Below, piece by piece: positions 4,548 to 10,003 of a DNA stretch of 10,003 bases. Both the position numbers and the translations under genes were made by a program. Positions within the stretch are counted from its first letter, which is position 1. Each line of letters starts with the position of its first letter. The notes below the pieces were generated by a model. That model saw nothing but the letters and a program-made list of their open reading frames with translations. It ran no database searches and had not been told where the DNA came from. The stretch is from Frankiales bacterium (lineage in GTDB: Bacteria; Actinomycetota; Actinomycetes; Mycobacteriales; SCTD01). The stretch lies in contig JAODNF010000181.1 in assembly GCA_025464915.1 (NCBI GenBank), positions 1 through 10,003 on the forward strand, written 5' to 3'.

Positions 4548-5066
4548 ATGTCCCGCTCGTTCACGTCGAAGCCGACACTGCTGCTGGCGGGCAGTGCCCT
4601 CGGCGCCACCGCCTATGCCCGTTACCTGGCGAACAAGGCGCCTGAGGACGAGGCCACCCAGAAGCAGATCAAGGCGCTGCACTGGGCGATCCCCGGGCTG
4701 ACCGGCGCGGCGGTGGCCTCCTCGCTGCGGCAGAAGCCGCCGACGCGAGCCCAGGTCCTGCGTGAGGGTGTGCAGGACGCTCGGATCCGGGCCGTCGAGG
4801 CGGCCGCCCCGATCGCCGCCCTCATCGGGGCTCGGGCCGTGAGCGCTGCGCACGCCGCCGGACCCGCCCTGGAGAAGGCACGCGACAACGCCGTGCCGGC
4901 CCTCGAGAAGGCGCGCGACGCCGCCGTACCCGCCTTCGAGAGGGCCCGCGACGCCGCCGTACCTGCCCTGGAGCGGGCCCGCGACAACGCGAAGCCGGTG
5001 CTGGACAAGGCGCGAGACAGCGCCAAGCCGGCCCTCGAGCGGGCCAAGGAGGCCCTGCCCGTCTAG
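4548..5066 (+). CDS. Membrane-associated protein with C-terminal 11-residue repeats
   Basis: A 172-residue protein of unknown function. Residues 9-27 (PTLLLAGSALGATAYARYL) and 46-60 (WAIPGLTGAAVASSL) are short hydrophobic segments that may insert in the membrane. A third small-residue stretch (AAAPIAALIGARAVSAAHAAG, 85-105) leads into the repeats. From residue 106 to the end are six near-perfect 11-residue units of the form P-A-L-E-K-A-R-D-N-A-V. Each starts with Pro and has Glu/Lys/Arg/Asp alternating with Ala, Leu and Val. Eleven-residue periodicity is known from LEA proteins, apolipoproteins and other surface-binding amphipathic helices. A membrane- or lipid-surface role is therefore an inference. 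It has its own strong ribosome-binding site, is divergent from the tadA operon, and its stop overlaps that of the EAL-like gene. It is not recognised as any named family. Confidence 0.8.
   Translation: MSRSFTSKPTLLLAGSALGATAYARYLANKAPEDEATQKQIKALHWAIPGLTGAAVASSLRQKPPTRAQVLREGVQDARIRAVEAAAPIAALIGARAVSAAHAAGPALEKARDNAVPALEKARDAAVPAFERARDAAVPALERARDNAKPVLDKARDSAKPALERAKEALPV
4863..5060 (+). repeat. Six tandem 33-nt coding repeats (11 residues each)
   Basis: Units begin at 4863, 4896, 4929, 4962, 4995 and 5028. All keep the reading frame and encode P-x-(L/F)-(E/D)-(K/R)-A-(R/K)-(D/E)-x-A-x. The nucleotide copies differ at several sites, mostly in third positions, so the array is not a very recent expansion. 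There are no spacers, so it is not a CRISPR. Confidence 0.9.
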
Positions 5067-5782
5067 AGCGGAGCAGCAGCCCCGAGCAGCCGGCCGCGGC
5101 CGATCGTCGCTCCCAGCGCGATCGCCTGGGTCCGGTGCAGCTCGGAGTCGACGTGGACGGCGTGGATCTCCACGCCCTGGTCGGCGGCCCAGGCGAGGAG
5201 CTCGGTGGTCTGGTCGGTGCTGGGTCGGCTCAGGTCGACCTGGACAGCATCGGGCCGCAGCTGCTCGAGGCGGCGCAGGAAGGCGCCGTCGACGCGGTCC
5301 GACACGTCGGCCACGACCGCCCGCCAGCCCCAGCCGCGCCACTCGGCGACGGCCGCGTCGAGGCCCGGGTGGTCGAAGCCGTCGTCGTGCACCTCGGCCG
5401 CGACCCGCAAGGCACGCCGGCCACGGCCGAACGCGGCCGCGAGGCGGGGCGGGCAGGCGGCGCCGAACGTGTCGGTCTCCGGTGTGAGGTGCACCTCGAC
5501 GGTGACGCCGCGCTCCAGCGCGACGTCGAGGGCGAGGCAGCGGAAGGCCCAGTCGAGGCGCTCCATGAGACCGGCGGACTGCGCGGACTCGAGCAGGGAC
5601 AGGGTGCTGTCCAGGTCGGTCCCGGTCTGGCCGCGTCCGGTGGCCTTGTAACCGAGCAGGGTGTCGGTGGTCAGGTCCTTGATGGGCTGGAAGTCGGGAC
5701 CCAGGAGCGTCGGGTCGTCGATGAGCTTCTCGATGAGGTCGCGGTTGCGCCTCAGCTTCTCTGTGGTGTCGAGCAGGGTCAT
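5063..5782 (-). CDS. Degenerate EAL-domain protein
   Basis: A 239-residue protein that keeps the outline of an EAL (cyclic-di-GMP phosphodiesterase) domain but has lost its catalytic residues. FQPIKDLTTDTLLGYKATGRG (31-51) matches the FQPI...GYEALxR start of the domain, with the EAL glutamate replaced by Lys46. VEVHLTPET (95-103) stands where VNLSPxx is expected, ADVSDR (158-163) where DDFGxG is expected, and VQVDLSRP (180-187) where KIDRSF is expected. The end GATIGRGRLLGAA matches the GQGYLFG close. Hydrolysis is therefore very unlikely; binding of a nucleotide or of a protein partner is possible. The ATG at 5782-5780 has GAGGT 8 nt upstream. The first 30 residues are a short helix, with no GGDEF or receiver domain. 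It is divergent from the 5823 gene, only 40 bp away. Confidence 0.75.
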   Translation of the reverse strand: MTLLDTTEKLRRNRDLIEKLIDDPTLLGPDFQPIKDLTTDTLLGYKATGRGQTGTDLDSTLSLLESAQSAGLMERLDWAFRCLALDVALERGVTVEVHLTPETDTFGAACPPRLAAAFGRGRRALRVAAEVHDDGFDHPGLDAAVAEWRGWGWRAVVADVSDRVDGAFLRRLEQLRPDAVQVDLSRPSTDQTTELLAWAADQGVEIHAVHVDSELHRTQAIALGATIGRGRLLGAAAPL

Positions 5783-5787
5783 GGCAC

Positions 5788-5816
5788 AAGACCTCGACCG
5801 GTCCGGGCCCTAGATT
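5788..5816 (+). promoter_or_regulatory. Promoter of the 5823 gene, leaderless type
   Basis: A weak -35 AAGACC (5788-5793), a 17-nt spacer and -10 TAGATT (5811-5816) leave exactly 6 nt before the GTG at 5823. The transcript would start at or next to the start codon. The -10 is identical to that of tRNA-Ser(GGA). Confidence 0.5.
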
Positions 5817-5822
5817 GAGGCC

Positions 5823-6308
5823 GTGAGCAGTCCCCTCGGCCGCTACGCGAGTGACCCTGACGACGATCGCGTGACCGTCGCGCTACTGGGCGCGCCCCTG
5901 AAGGTGTGGCAGCGCGCCGCGGAGCACCACGACGAGCTGATGCGGGAGATGGCGCTGCTGGCCCTGGCAGCCGATCCGCCGGAGCTGCCGAAGCGGCTCA
6001 CCGAGCTCGTCCAGCTGCTCGGGCAGCAGTACGGCGCTGCCGGGTCACGTCCCGAGGACGACCGGGAGCAGGCCCTCGCGGACGGTCGCGACCGCATCGA
6101 CCTGTCCTACGAGGTCCCCCGGTCGGCCGGACCGGCCGCGGCCAGGATGCGTGCGCTGCTCGACGAGGCGGAGGAGTACTGCCGCACCACGCTGCTGACC
6201 CTGCAGCAGTCCCCGGTCGAGGCCGCCTTCTCCGCCTGGTACATCGACGAGTTCGTACGGCAGACCCAGGGGCTGCCACCGACTCCGTGGCCCGGTCCCT
6301 GGGAGTGA
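5823..6308 (+). CDS. Hypothetical helical protein
   Basis: A 161-residue protein that I do not recognise with confidence. After a polar start (SDPDDDRVTV) comes a conserved-looking block ALLGAPLKVWQRAAEHHDELMREMALLAL (20-48). It is then followed by mostly amphipathic helices, including ARMRALLDEAEEYCRTTLLTLQQSPVEAAFSAWYIDEFVRQTQG near the C-terminus, and a Pro-rich end. It has no signal peptide, membrane segment or catalytic motif. I have an impression that similar proteins occur beside bacterial signalling genes (anti-sigma or STAS type), but nothing here proves that. The GTG at 5823 fits a leaderless promoter. It is divergent from the degenerate EAL gene over 40 bp, and only 6 nt separate its stop from that of murB. 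Confidence 0.75.
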   Translation: MSSPLGRYASDPDDDRVTVALLGAPLKVWQRAAEHHDELMREMALLALAADPPELPKRLTELVQLLGQQYGAAGSRPEDDREQALADGRDRIDLSYEVPRSAGPAAARMRALLDEAEEYCRTTLLTLQQSPVEAAFSAWYIDEFVRQTQGLPPTPWPGPWE

Positions 6309-6314
6309 CCGGCG

Positions 6315-7265
6315 TCAGACGATGACGGGCTCGTTGACGAGGGCGATCCCGAAGCGCTGGTGCACCCCCTCCTGGATCGTCCGCATCACCTCCAGCAGCT
6401 CCGCCGTCGTACCGCCGCCGCGGTTGACGAGCGCGAGCGTGTGCTTGCGGGACAGGCCGATGCGGCCGTCGCCCCAGCCCTTGCCGAAGCCGCTGTGCTC
6501 GATGAGCCAGGCAGCGCTGACCTTGACCAGGCCGGAGGGGTCCGGCCAGTGCGGCGCCCCCTCCGGGGCGGTGGCGACGAGCGGGTTGGTGAAGAACGAG
6601 CCGGCGCTCACGCTGTCGGGATCGGCCGGGTCCAGCACCATCCCCTTGGAGCGGCGCAGGGCCAGCACCGCCTCGCGGACCTGCACGGGGGGCGCGGGGT
6701 CGCCGACGCCGACGCCGAGGGCCGTGGCCAGCTCGGTGTACCGGACCGGCTGCGGCTCGCTCGGCAGCGCGAAGTCGACCGAGAGGACGACCCAGCGGCC
6801 GGGCTCGGCCTTGAACCGGCTGGAGCGGTAGCCGAAGCCGCACTCGTCACGGCCGATCGCGGTGACCTCGCCGGTGAGCAGGTCGAGGGCCCGGACGGAG
6901 GTGAGGTACGACGAGACCTCCGCCCCGTAGGCGCCGATGTTCTGGATGGGCGCCGCCCCGACGGTGCCGGGGATGCCGGACATCGCCTCGAACCCGGTGA
7001 GCCCGGCGTCGAGGGCCTTGCGGACGACCTCGTCCCACCCGAGCCCCGCCTGGACCGACAGCACCTCGCCGTCCTGGGACCAGCCGTCGGTACGGACGAG
7101 CGCAACCCGGTCCAGCCCTGCGTCGGGCATGACGACGTTGGACCCGCCACCCAGGACGTACGCACCGGACCGAGCGGCTTCGACGAGCTGGTCCTCCGTG
7201 GTGCAGGTGATCAGCTCGCCGACGGGGCCCCCGAGCCGCAAGGTCGTGAGCTCGGACAGGTTCAC
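6315..7265 (-). CDS. murB: UDP-N-acetylmuramate dehydrogenase
   Basis: MurB is the FAD enzyme that uses NADPH to reduce UDP-GlcNAc-enolpyruvate to UDP-MurNAc, the second committed step of peptidoglycan synthesis in the cytoplasm. The 316-residue protein has the FAD-binding GGGSNVVM (39-46) and GFEAMSGIPGTVGAAPIQNIGAYGAE (91-116). It also has FGYRSSRFK (144-152, with the substrate-binding Arg), the proton-donor serine in AGSFFTNP (S223), and the C-terminal catalytic glutamate in NEPVIV (E312). This is the type I layout, like E. coli. The GTG at 7265-7263 overlaps the stop of the RarD-like gene (GTGA), so translation is likely coupled. It is the second gene of that pair and stops 6 nt from the convergent 5823 gene, with no room for a separate terminator. 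Confidence 0.96.
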   Translation of the reverse strand: MNLSELTTLRLGGPVGELITCTTEDQLVEAARSGAYVLGGGSNVVMPDAGLDRVALVRTDGWSQDGEVLSVQAGLGWDEVVRKALDAGLTGFEAMSGIPGTVGAAPIQNIGAYGAEVSSYLTSVRALDLLTGEVTAIGRDECGFGYRSSRFKAEPGRWVVLSVDFALPSEPQPVRYTELATALGVGVGDPAPPVQVREAVLALRRSKGMVLDPADPDSVSAGSFFTNPLVATAPEGAPHWPDPSGLVKVSAAWLIEHSGFGKGWGDGRIGLSRKHTLALVNRGGGTTAELLEVMRTIQEGVHQRFGIALVNEPVIV

Positions 7266-8140
7266 GCGGGCACCAGCACGGCCCGGTGCGACCGGACCAG
7301 GTCCGAGGTGAACAGCACCAGCGCGACCCAGACGAGGCTGAAGCCGATCGCCTGGGGGACCCCGAAGGCCTCGTGCGCCACGGCCAGCCCGCAGATCAGC
7401 TGCAGGCTCGGGGCGATGTACTGCAGGACCCCGAGGGTCGACAGCGGGATGCGGGTGGCAGCCGCACCGAACGCCAGGAGCGGCCCCGCGGTGACGATGC
7501 CGGCGGAGACGAGCAGGAGGGCGTGCCCTACGCCCTCGGTGGTGAAGGTGCCGTCTCCCGACAGCCCCAGGAAGAGCAGGTACGCCAGCGCGGCCGGGGT
7601 GAGGACGGCCGTCTCGACCGCGAGGGAGGCGACCGCCCCGACACCGGCCTGCTTCTTGAGCAGCCCGTAAGTGCCGAAGGAGAACGCCAGCACCAGCGCG
7701 ATGACTGGCGGGTGCCCGGCCTCGGCCGTGAGCACGAGGACCGCGACGAACGCGATGCCGATCGCGAGCTGCTGCAAGGGTCGGAGCCGCTCCCCGAGGA
7801 CGACGACGCCCAGGGCGACGGAGACGAGCGGGTTGATGAAGTAGCCGAGCGAGGTCTCCACGACCTGCCCGCTGTTGACCCCGTAGATGTAGGTGCCCCA
7901 GTTGACAGCCAGCAGGACGGCCGCCGCGGCCAGCCGCAGGACCTGGTCACGCCGCAGCCCTCGGGCGGACGCGATCCCGAGGGCGAGCAGCCCGCCGACG
8001 ACGAGCAGCGACCAGACGACCCGATGTGCCAGCACCTCGAGGGCGCCGGCCGGCTCGAGGAGGGGGAAGAACAACGGGAAGGAGCCCCAGGCCGCATAGG
8101 CCGCGATCCCGAAGAGCGTGCCGGATCGGGTGGGGCTCAC
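7262..8140 (-). CDS. rarD: RarD / EamA family membrane transporter
   Basis: A 292-residue inner-membrane protein of the drug/metabolite transporter superfamily with about ten hydrophobic helices, so two EamA halves. The start GTLFGIAAYAAWGSFPLFFPLLEPAGALEVLAHRVVWSLL matches the RarD signature (AHRxVWS). NWGTYIYGVNSGQVVETSLGYFINPL and PLSTLGVLQYIAPSLQLICGLAV are also typical of RarD. The substrate is unknown in most bacteria; E. coli RarD was linked to chloramphenicol resistance. The GTG at 8140-8138 has no properly spaced Shine-Dalgarno but has TAGCCT exactly 6 nt upstream, so it is probably a leaderless message. It overlaps murB by 4 nt. The pairing with murB is positional; a role in wall-precursor transport would be speculation. 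Confidence 0.9.
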   Translation of the reverse strand: MSPTRSGTLFGIAAYAAWGSFPLFFPLLEPAGALEVLAHRVVWSLLVVGGLLALGIASARGLRRDQVLRLAAAAVLLAVNWGTYIYGVNSGQVVETSLGYFINPLVSVALGVVVLGERLRPLQQLAIGIAFVAVLVLTAEAGHPPVIALVLAFSFGTYGLLKKQAGVGAVASLAVETAVLTPAALAYLLFLGLSGDGTFTTEGVGHALLLVSAGIVTAGPLLAFGAAATRIPLSTLGVLQYIAPSLQLICGLAVAHEAFGVPQAIGFSLVWVALVLFTSDLVRSHRAVLVPA

Positions 8141-8146
8141 AGCCTC

Positions 8147-8152
8147 AGGCTA
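8147..8152 (-). promoter_or_regulatory. Probable -10 box of rarD-murB, leaderless type
   Basis: TAGCCT on the minus strand, 6 nt before the GTG at 8140. It lies 1 nt past the stop codon of the small ORF at 8154. No -35 is evident. Confidence 0.45.
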
Positions 8153-8153
8153 G

Positions 8154-8318
8154 TCAGGCCCTCTGCTCGGGGTCGCGGATGAGGGCCCGCTTGTCGCGCG
8201 AGCGGATGGACGCCTTGACGACCTTCAGCTGCGGCGACAGGTCGGCGCCGAACCGCTCGAACCAGTGGAGGCGACGCATGGTCGCGTCCTCCTCCGGGGT
8301 CACCTTCTGCGGGTCCAC
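8154..8318 (-). CDS. Small hypothetical protein
   Basis: A short basic/acidic protein of unknown function, 54 residues from the chosen start. It contains VTPEEDATMRRLHWFERFGADLSPQLKVVKASIRSRDKRALIRDPEQRA, which looks like a genuine coding sequence with a charged amphipathic helix. Three starts are possible. GTG 8318-8316 has a -10-like GATCCT 6 nt upstream, good third-position GC from there on, and lies after a terminator-like hairpin. ATG 8279-8277 has an AGGAGG site 8 nt upstream and gives 41 residues. TTG 8375-8373 overlaps the upstream stop as TTGA and gives 73 residues. I chose GTG because the PEEDATMRRL block looks continuous. It has no membrane segment or catalytic motif. Confidence 0.6.
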   Translation of the reverse strand: MDPQKVTPEEDATMRRLHWFERFGADLSPQLKVVKASIRSRDKRALIRDPEQRA

Positions 8319-8352
8319 ACCTTCAGGATCGGAGGGGACCGGGACCTTCGCT

Positions 8353-8368
8353 AGCGCCTTTCGGCGCT
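8353..8368 (-). terminator. Hairpin after the propeller protein gene
   Basis: AGCGCC-GAAA-GGCGCT on the minus strand, a 6-bp stem with a GNRA tetraloop, begins 4 nt after the stop at 8372. It has no T-tract. It would separate the propeller gene from the small ORF. Confidence 0.45.
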
Positions 8369-8371
8369 GCG

Positions 8372-9919
8372 TCAACGACGCCGTTCGGCTGAGTGCCGAC
8401 GCACCCCGACGGCCGACCCGATCAGGACGAGAGCGACCAACGGGACAAGCCCACCGAGGCCGGTGGCGGCCAGGTGCCCGCCCGACCGCGACGGCTCCGC
8501 GGGCGGGACCGGGGTGGTCGGCCGCTTCGGCGGGACGCTGGTCGTGGACGGCAGCTTCTCGAGCAAGGCGCTCGGCCCGGTGACCTGACGGGCGTAGCCG
8601 ACCCCCGTCTTCGGACCACCGTCGATCCGGTTGTTGTCGCTCCACGTCACGGCCGGCATGCCGTCCGGCGCGACGGCCACCTTGAAGAAGTCGAGCATGC
8701 TGCGGTCGTCGCTGGAGCCGGGGAGGATCCCGCAGAACGTGCCCAGGGTGCAGATCGGTCCGTGGTGCACGGAGTGGTCGCTGGCGATGCCGTAGACGAC
8801 CGACGGGTGGCCGCTCCTCAGCCCCCGCACCTGCGCGACCGGGACGGTCCAGTCGATGCCGTTGGCGTCCTTGTCGCCGGCGGTCGTGTGGTACCAGCTG
8901 ACGACGGCGACGCCGTTGCCACCACCCGCGACCCAGCCGAACAGGTCCTGACCCGGCGCTCCCGGGAGCACGTCGTCGACGGCGTAGGGCGGGGTCCAGG
9001 TCTTCCCGTGGTCGCTCGACTCCTGCAGCCAGACGTGCATGGGCTGGCCCTTGTGCGCGTACCCGCTGTAGACGGCGTACACGTTGTCGCCCTTGTCGAC
9101 CGCGCTCGACATCCAGAAGTTGCCGTAGTTGGCGTCGGCGGTGCCGACGTTGACGTTGTAGTCGGTCCACGCCGTGCCCTCCGGCTCTCGCACTGAGATG
9201 TGGACGGAGTTCACCGGCGGTGTGCCGTACGTCGTGTCGGTCGTGGTGAGCAGGCTGGTCGCGTAGGTCACGAAGACGCGGCCGGAGCTGTCGGTGCTGA
9301 TCCCGCCGATCGAGGTGCCGTCGTGCACGGACTCGGCCGTGGTGCCGGCGTTGGAGTAGAGGATCTCGGGGACGCCGAAGGTCTTGCCGCTGTCGTGGCT
9401 GACGGCGGCGAGCATCGTGCCGGTCGCGATCTCGTGCCAGACGCAGAAGACGTTCTCGCCGTGCGGGCCGGTCACGGCAAGCCACTCGCGGTCGGACGTC
9501 GAGTTGATGAACGCCTGCTGCGGGAAGTGCGCCCCGTGGTCGGTCGAGCGGAAGACGGTGATGCCGTCGACGTTGAGGTCGGCGGCGTAGACGGTGCCGT
9601 CCTTCGCGACCGCGACGTCGGAGTCGCCGCCCTTGAGGGCAGCCTGCGTCGCGGTGCTCACGGCGGTCGGCAGCTTGGTCCAGGTCGCGCCCCGGTTGTC
9701 GCTGCGGGCCAGGACCACGCCGTTCTCACCCGGCGTGGTCGCGTAGACCCTGCCGTCGGGCGCGATCGCGAGTCCCGGCTCGCCGTAGCTGGAGGTGTAG
9801 GCGTAGGTGTTCTTGCCGAACACCAGGTGCGGGACGCCAGCAGCACTGCTCGAGGGCGCGAGCAGCGAGGCGGAGGCGACAGCGGTCAGGGCACAGGCGA
9901 GCAGCAGGGGACGACGCAC
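8372..9919 (-). CDS. Secreted sialidase-like beta-propeller protein with LAATG wall-anchor tail
   Basis: A 515-residue exported protein. Residues 1-27 are a signal peptide (MRRPLLLACALTAVASASLL, cleavage near SAAG). Four Asp-box motifs follow: SDNRGATW (73-80), STDHGAHF (125-132, slightly off), SHDSGKTF (174-181) and SSDHGKTW (301-308). These mark the blades of a sialidase/BNR-type propeller. I do not see the FRIP motif or arginine triad of true sialidases, so it may bind or process another glycan or have no activity. C390 and C396 may form a disulphide. A Pro/Thr/Ser linker (457-478) precedes LAATG (483-487), a hydrophobic helix (488-505) and RRHSAERRR, a sortase sorting signal of the LAxTG kind used by class E sortases in actinomycetes. 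The GTG at 9919-9917 gives the complete signal peptide; its ribosome-binding site is weak. A 16-nt palindrome lies upstream. Confidence 0.85.
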   Translation of the reverse strand: MRRPLLLACALTAVASASLLAPSSSAAGVPHLVFGKNTYAYTSSYGEPGLAIAPDGRVYATTPGENGVVLARSDNRGATWTKLPTAVSTATQAALKGGDSDVAVAKDGTVYAADLNVDGITVFRSTDHGAHFPQQAFINSTSDREWLAVTGPHGENVFCVWHEIATGTMLAAVSHDSGKTFGVPEILYSNAGTTAESVHDGTSIGGISTDSSGRVFVTYATSLLTTTDTTYGTPPVNSVHISVREPEGTAWTDYNVNVGTADANYGNFWMSSAVDKGDNVYAVYSGYAHKGQPMHVWLQESSDHGKTWTPPYAVDDVLPGAPGQDLFGWVAGGGNGVAVVSWYHTTAGDKDANGIDWTVPVAQVRGLRSGHPSVVYGIASDHSVHHGPICTLGTFCGILPGSSDDRSMLDFFKVAVAPDGMPAVTWSDNNRIDGGPKTGVGYARQVTGPSALLEKLPSTTSVPPKRPTTPVPPAEPSRSGGHLAATGLGGLVPLVALVLIGSAVGVRRHSAERRR

Positions 9920-9933
9920 TCGGACTGCTTCGC

Positions 9934-9939
9934 CGTTGA
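9934..9939 (+). promoter_or_regulatory. Possible -35 element facing right
   Basis: A perfect TTGACA on the plus strand. With an 18-nt spacer, TACCAG (9958-9963) would be the -10, which is poor at its last base and lies inside the palindrome. The gene it would serve lies beyond the window. Confidence 0.3.
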
Positions 9940-9956
9940 CAGGGCGGTTCCTGCCT

Positions 9957-9972
9957 CTACCAGCGTTGGTAG
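9957..9972. promoter_or_regulatory. Palindromic operator candidate
   Basis: CTACCA-GCGT-TGGTAG is a perfect 6-bp inverted repeat with a 4-nt spacer, 37 nt upstream of the propeller protein start. Its size and position suit a dimeric repressor site for this gene, for a rightward gene beyond the edge, or for both. Confidence 0.45.
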
Positions 9973-10003
9973 TCCGTACCCGCCATCTCGCCGGTGGTCA
10001 GGT

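Noticed and set aside
4863..5060. Regular 33-nt repeats as a possible CRISPR array
   Set aside because: The units are directly adjacent without spacers and keep one reading frame inside a protein.
3963..5789. A 608-residue open frame on the minus strand spanning several genes
   Set aside because: Only its last 169 residues are the deaminase-associated protein. The rest is Arg/Pro/Gly-rich shadow of the repeat gene and the EAL-like gene, caused by high GC.
5135..5818. A 227-residue plus-strand frame in the EAL-like region
   Set aside because: It is antisense to a protein with EAL signatures and a good ribosome-binding site; it has neither.
6360..7670. A 436-residue plus-strand frame
   Set aside because: It is antisense to murB and rarD, whose motifs are unmistakable on the minus strand.
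7262..8140. A link between the RarD-like transporter and drug resistance
   Set aside because: The name comes from an E. coli phenotype; nothing here identifies a substrate.

Overview
The window is high-GC, GTG-start-rich DNA from an actinomycete chromosome. A bacterial-type SRP RNA directly upstream of dnaX, serine tRNAs beside tadA, and a tadA preceded by tRNA adenosine deaminase-associated proteins are all typical of Actinomycetota. I cannot fix the genus; a Nocardioides-like or related lineage is a guess. Most of the window is housekeeping. There is no CRISPR array, transposase, phage gene or biosynthetic cluster, and I did not find a complete new multi-gene system.

Layout. 1-540: the 5' part of dnaX (minus, cut by the window edge) behind the SRP RNA. 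The SRP RNA is back to back with tRNA-Ser(GGA) at 595-683. 508-906: a small minus-strand ORF with a leader-peptide-like N-terminus that runs antisense through the tRNA and its terminator. 1019-1339: an ABM-type monooxygenase-like protein. 1340-1586: non-coding, with one hairpin. 1587-2105: a P-loop kinase-like frame with no start codon, directly downstream of tRNA-Ser(CGA) at 2139-2228. 2315-2923: a RutE-like nitroreductase, separated by a large nested hairpin from the next minus operon. 2988-4472: two tandem tRNA adenosine deaminase-associated proteins followed by tadA, tightly coupled. 4548-5066: a membrane-associated protein ending in six 11-residue repeats. 5063-5782: a degenerate EAL-domain protein, convergent with the repeat protein and sharing its stop region. 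5823-6308: a divergent helical protein of unknown function. 6315-8140: murB and a RarD/EamA transporter, overlapping by 4 nt. 8154-8318: a small conserved-looking ORF. 8372-9919: a secreted Asp-box beta-propeller protein with an LAATG sortase-type tail. Its upstream region carries a perfect palindrome near the right edge.

Working together. The left half is largely translation and replication machinery: SRP RNA, two serine tRNAs, the anticodon deaminase TadA and the clamp loader. The middle (4548-6308) has three poorly characterised proteins whose arrangement suggests membrane or signalling roles, and it is the best place to look for new biology. The right half is cell-envelope related: MurB, an EamA transporter and a wall-anchored propeller protein. 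Several starts (5823, 8140, possibly 4472 and 8318) have a -10-like hexamer exactly 6 nt upstream of GTG, which suggests leaderless transcripts.
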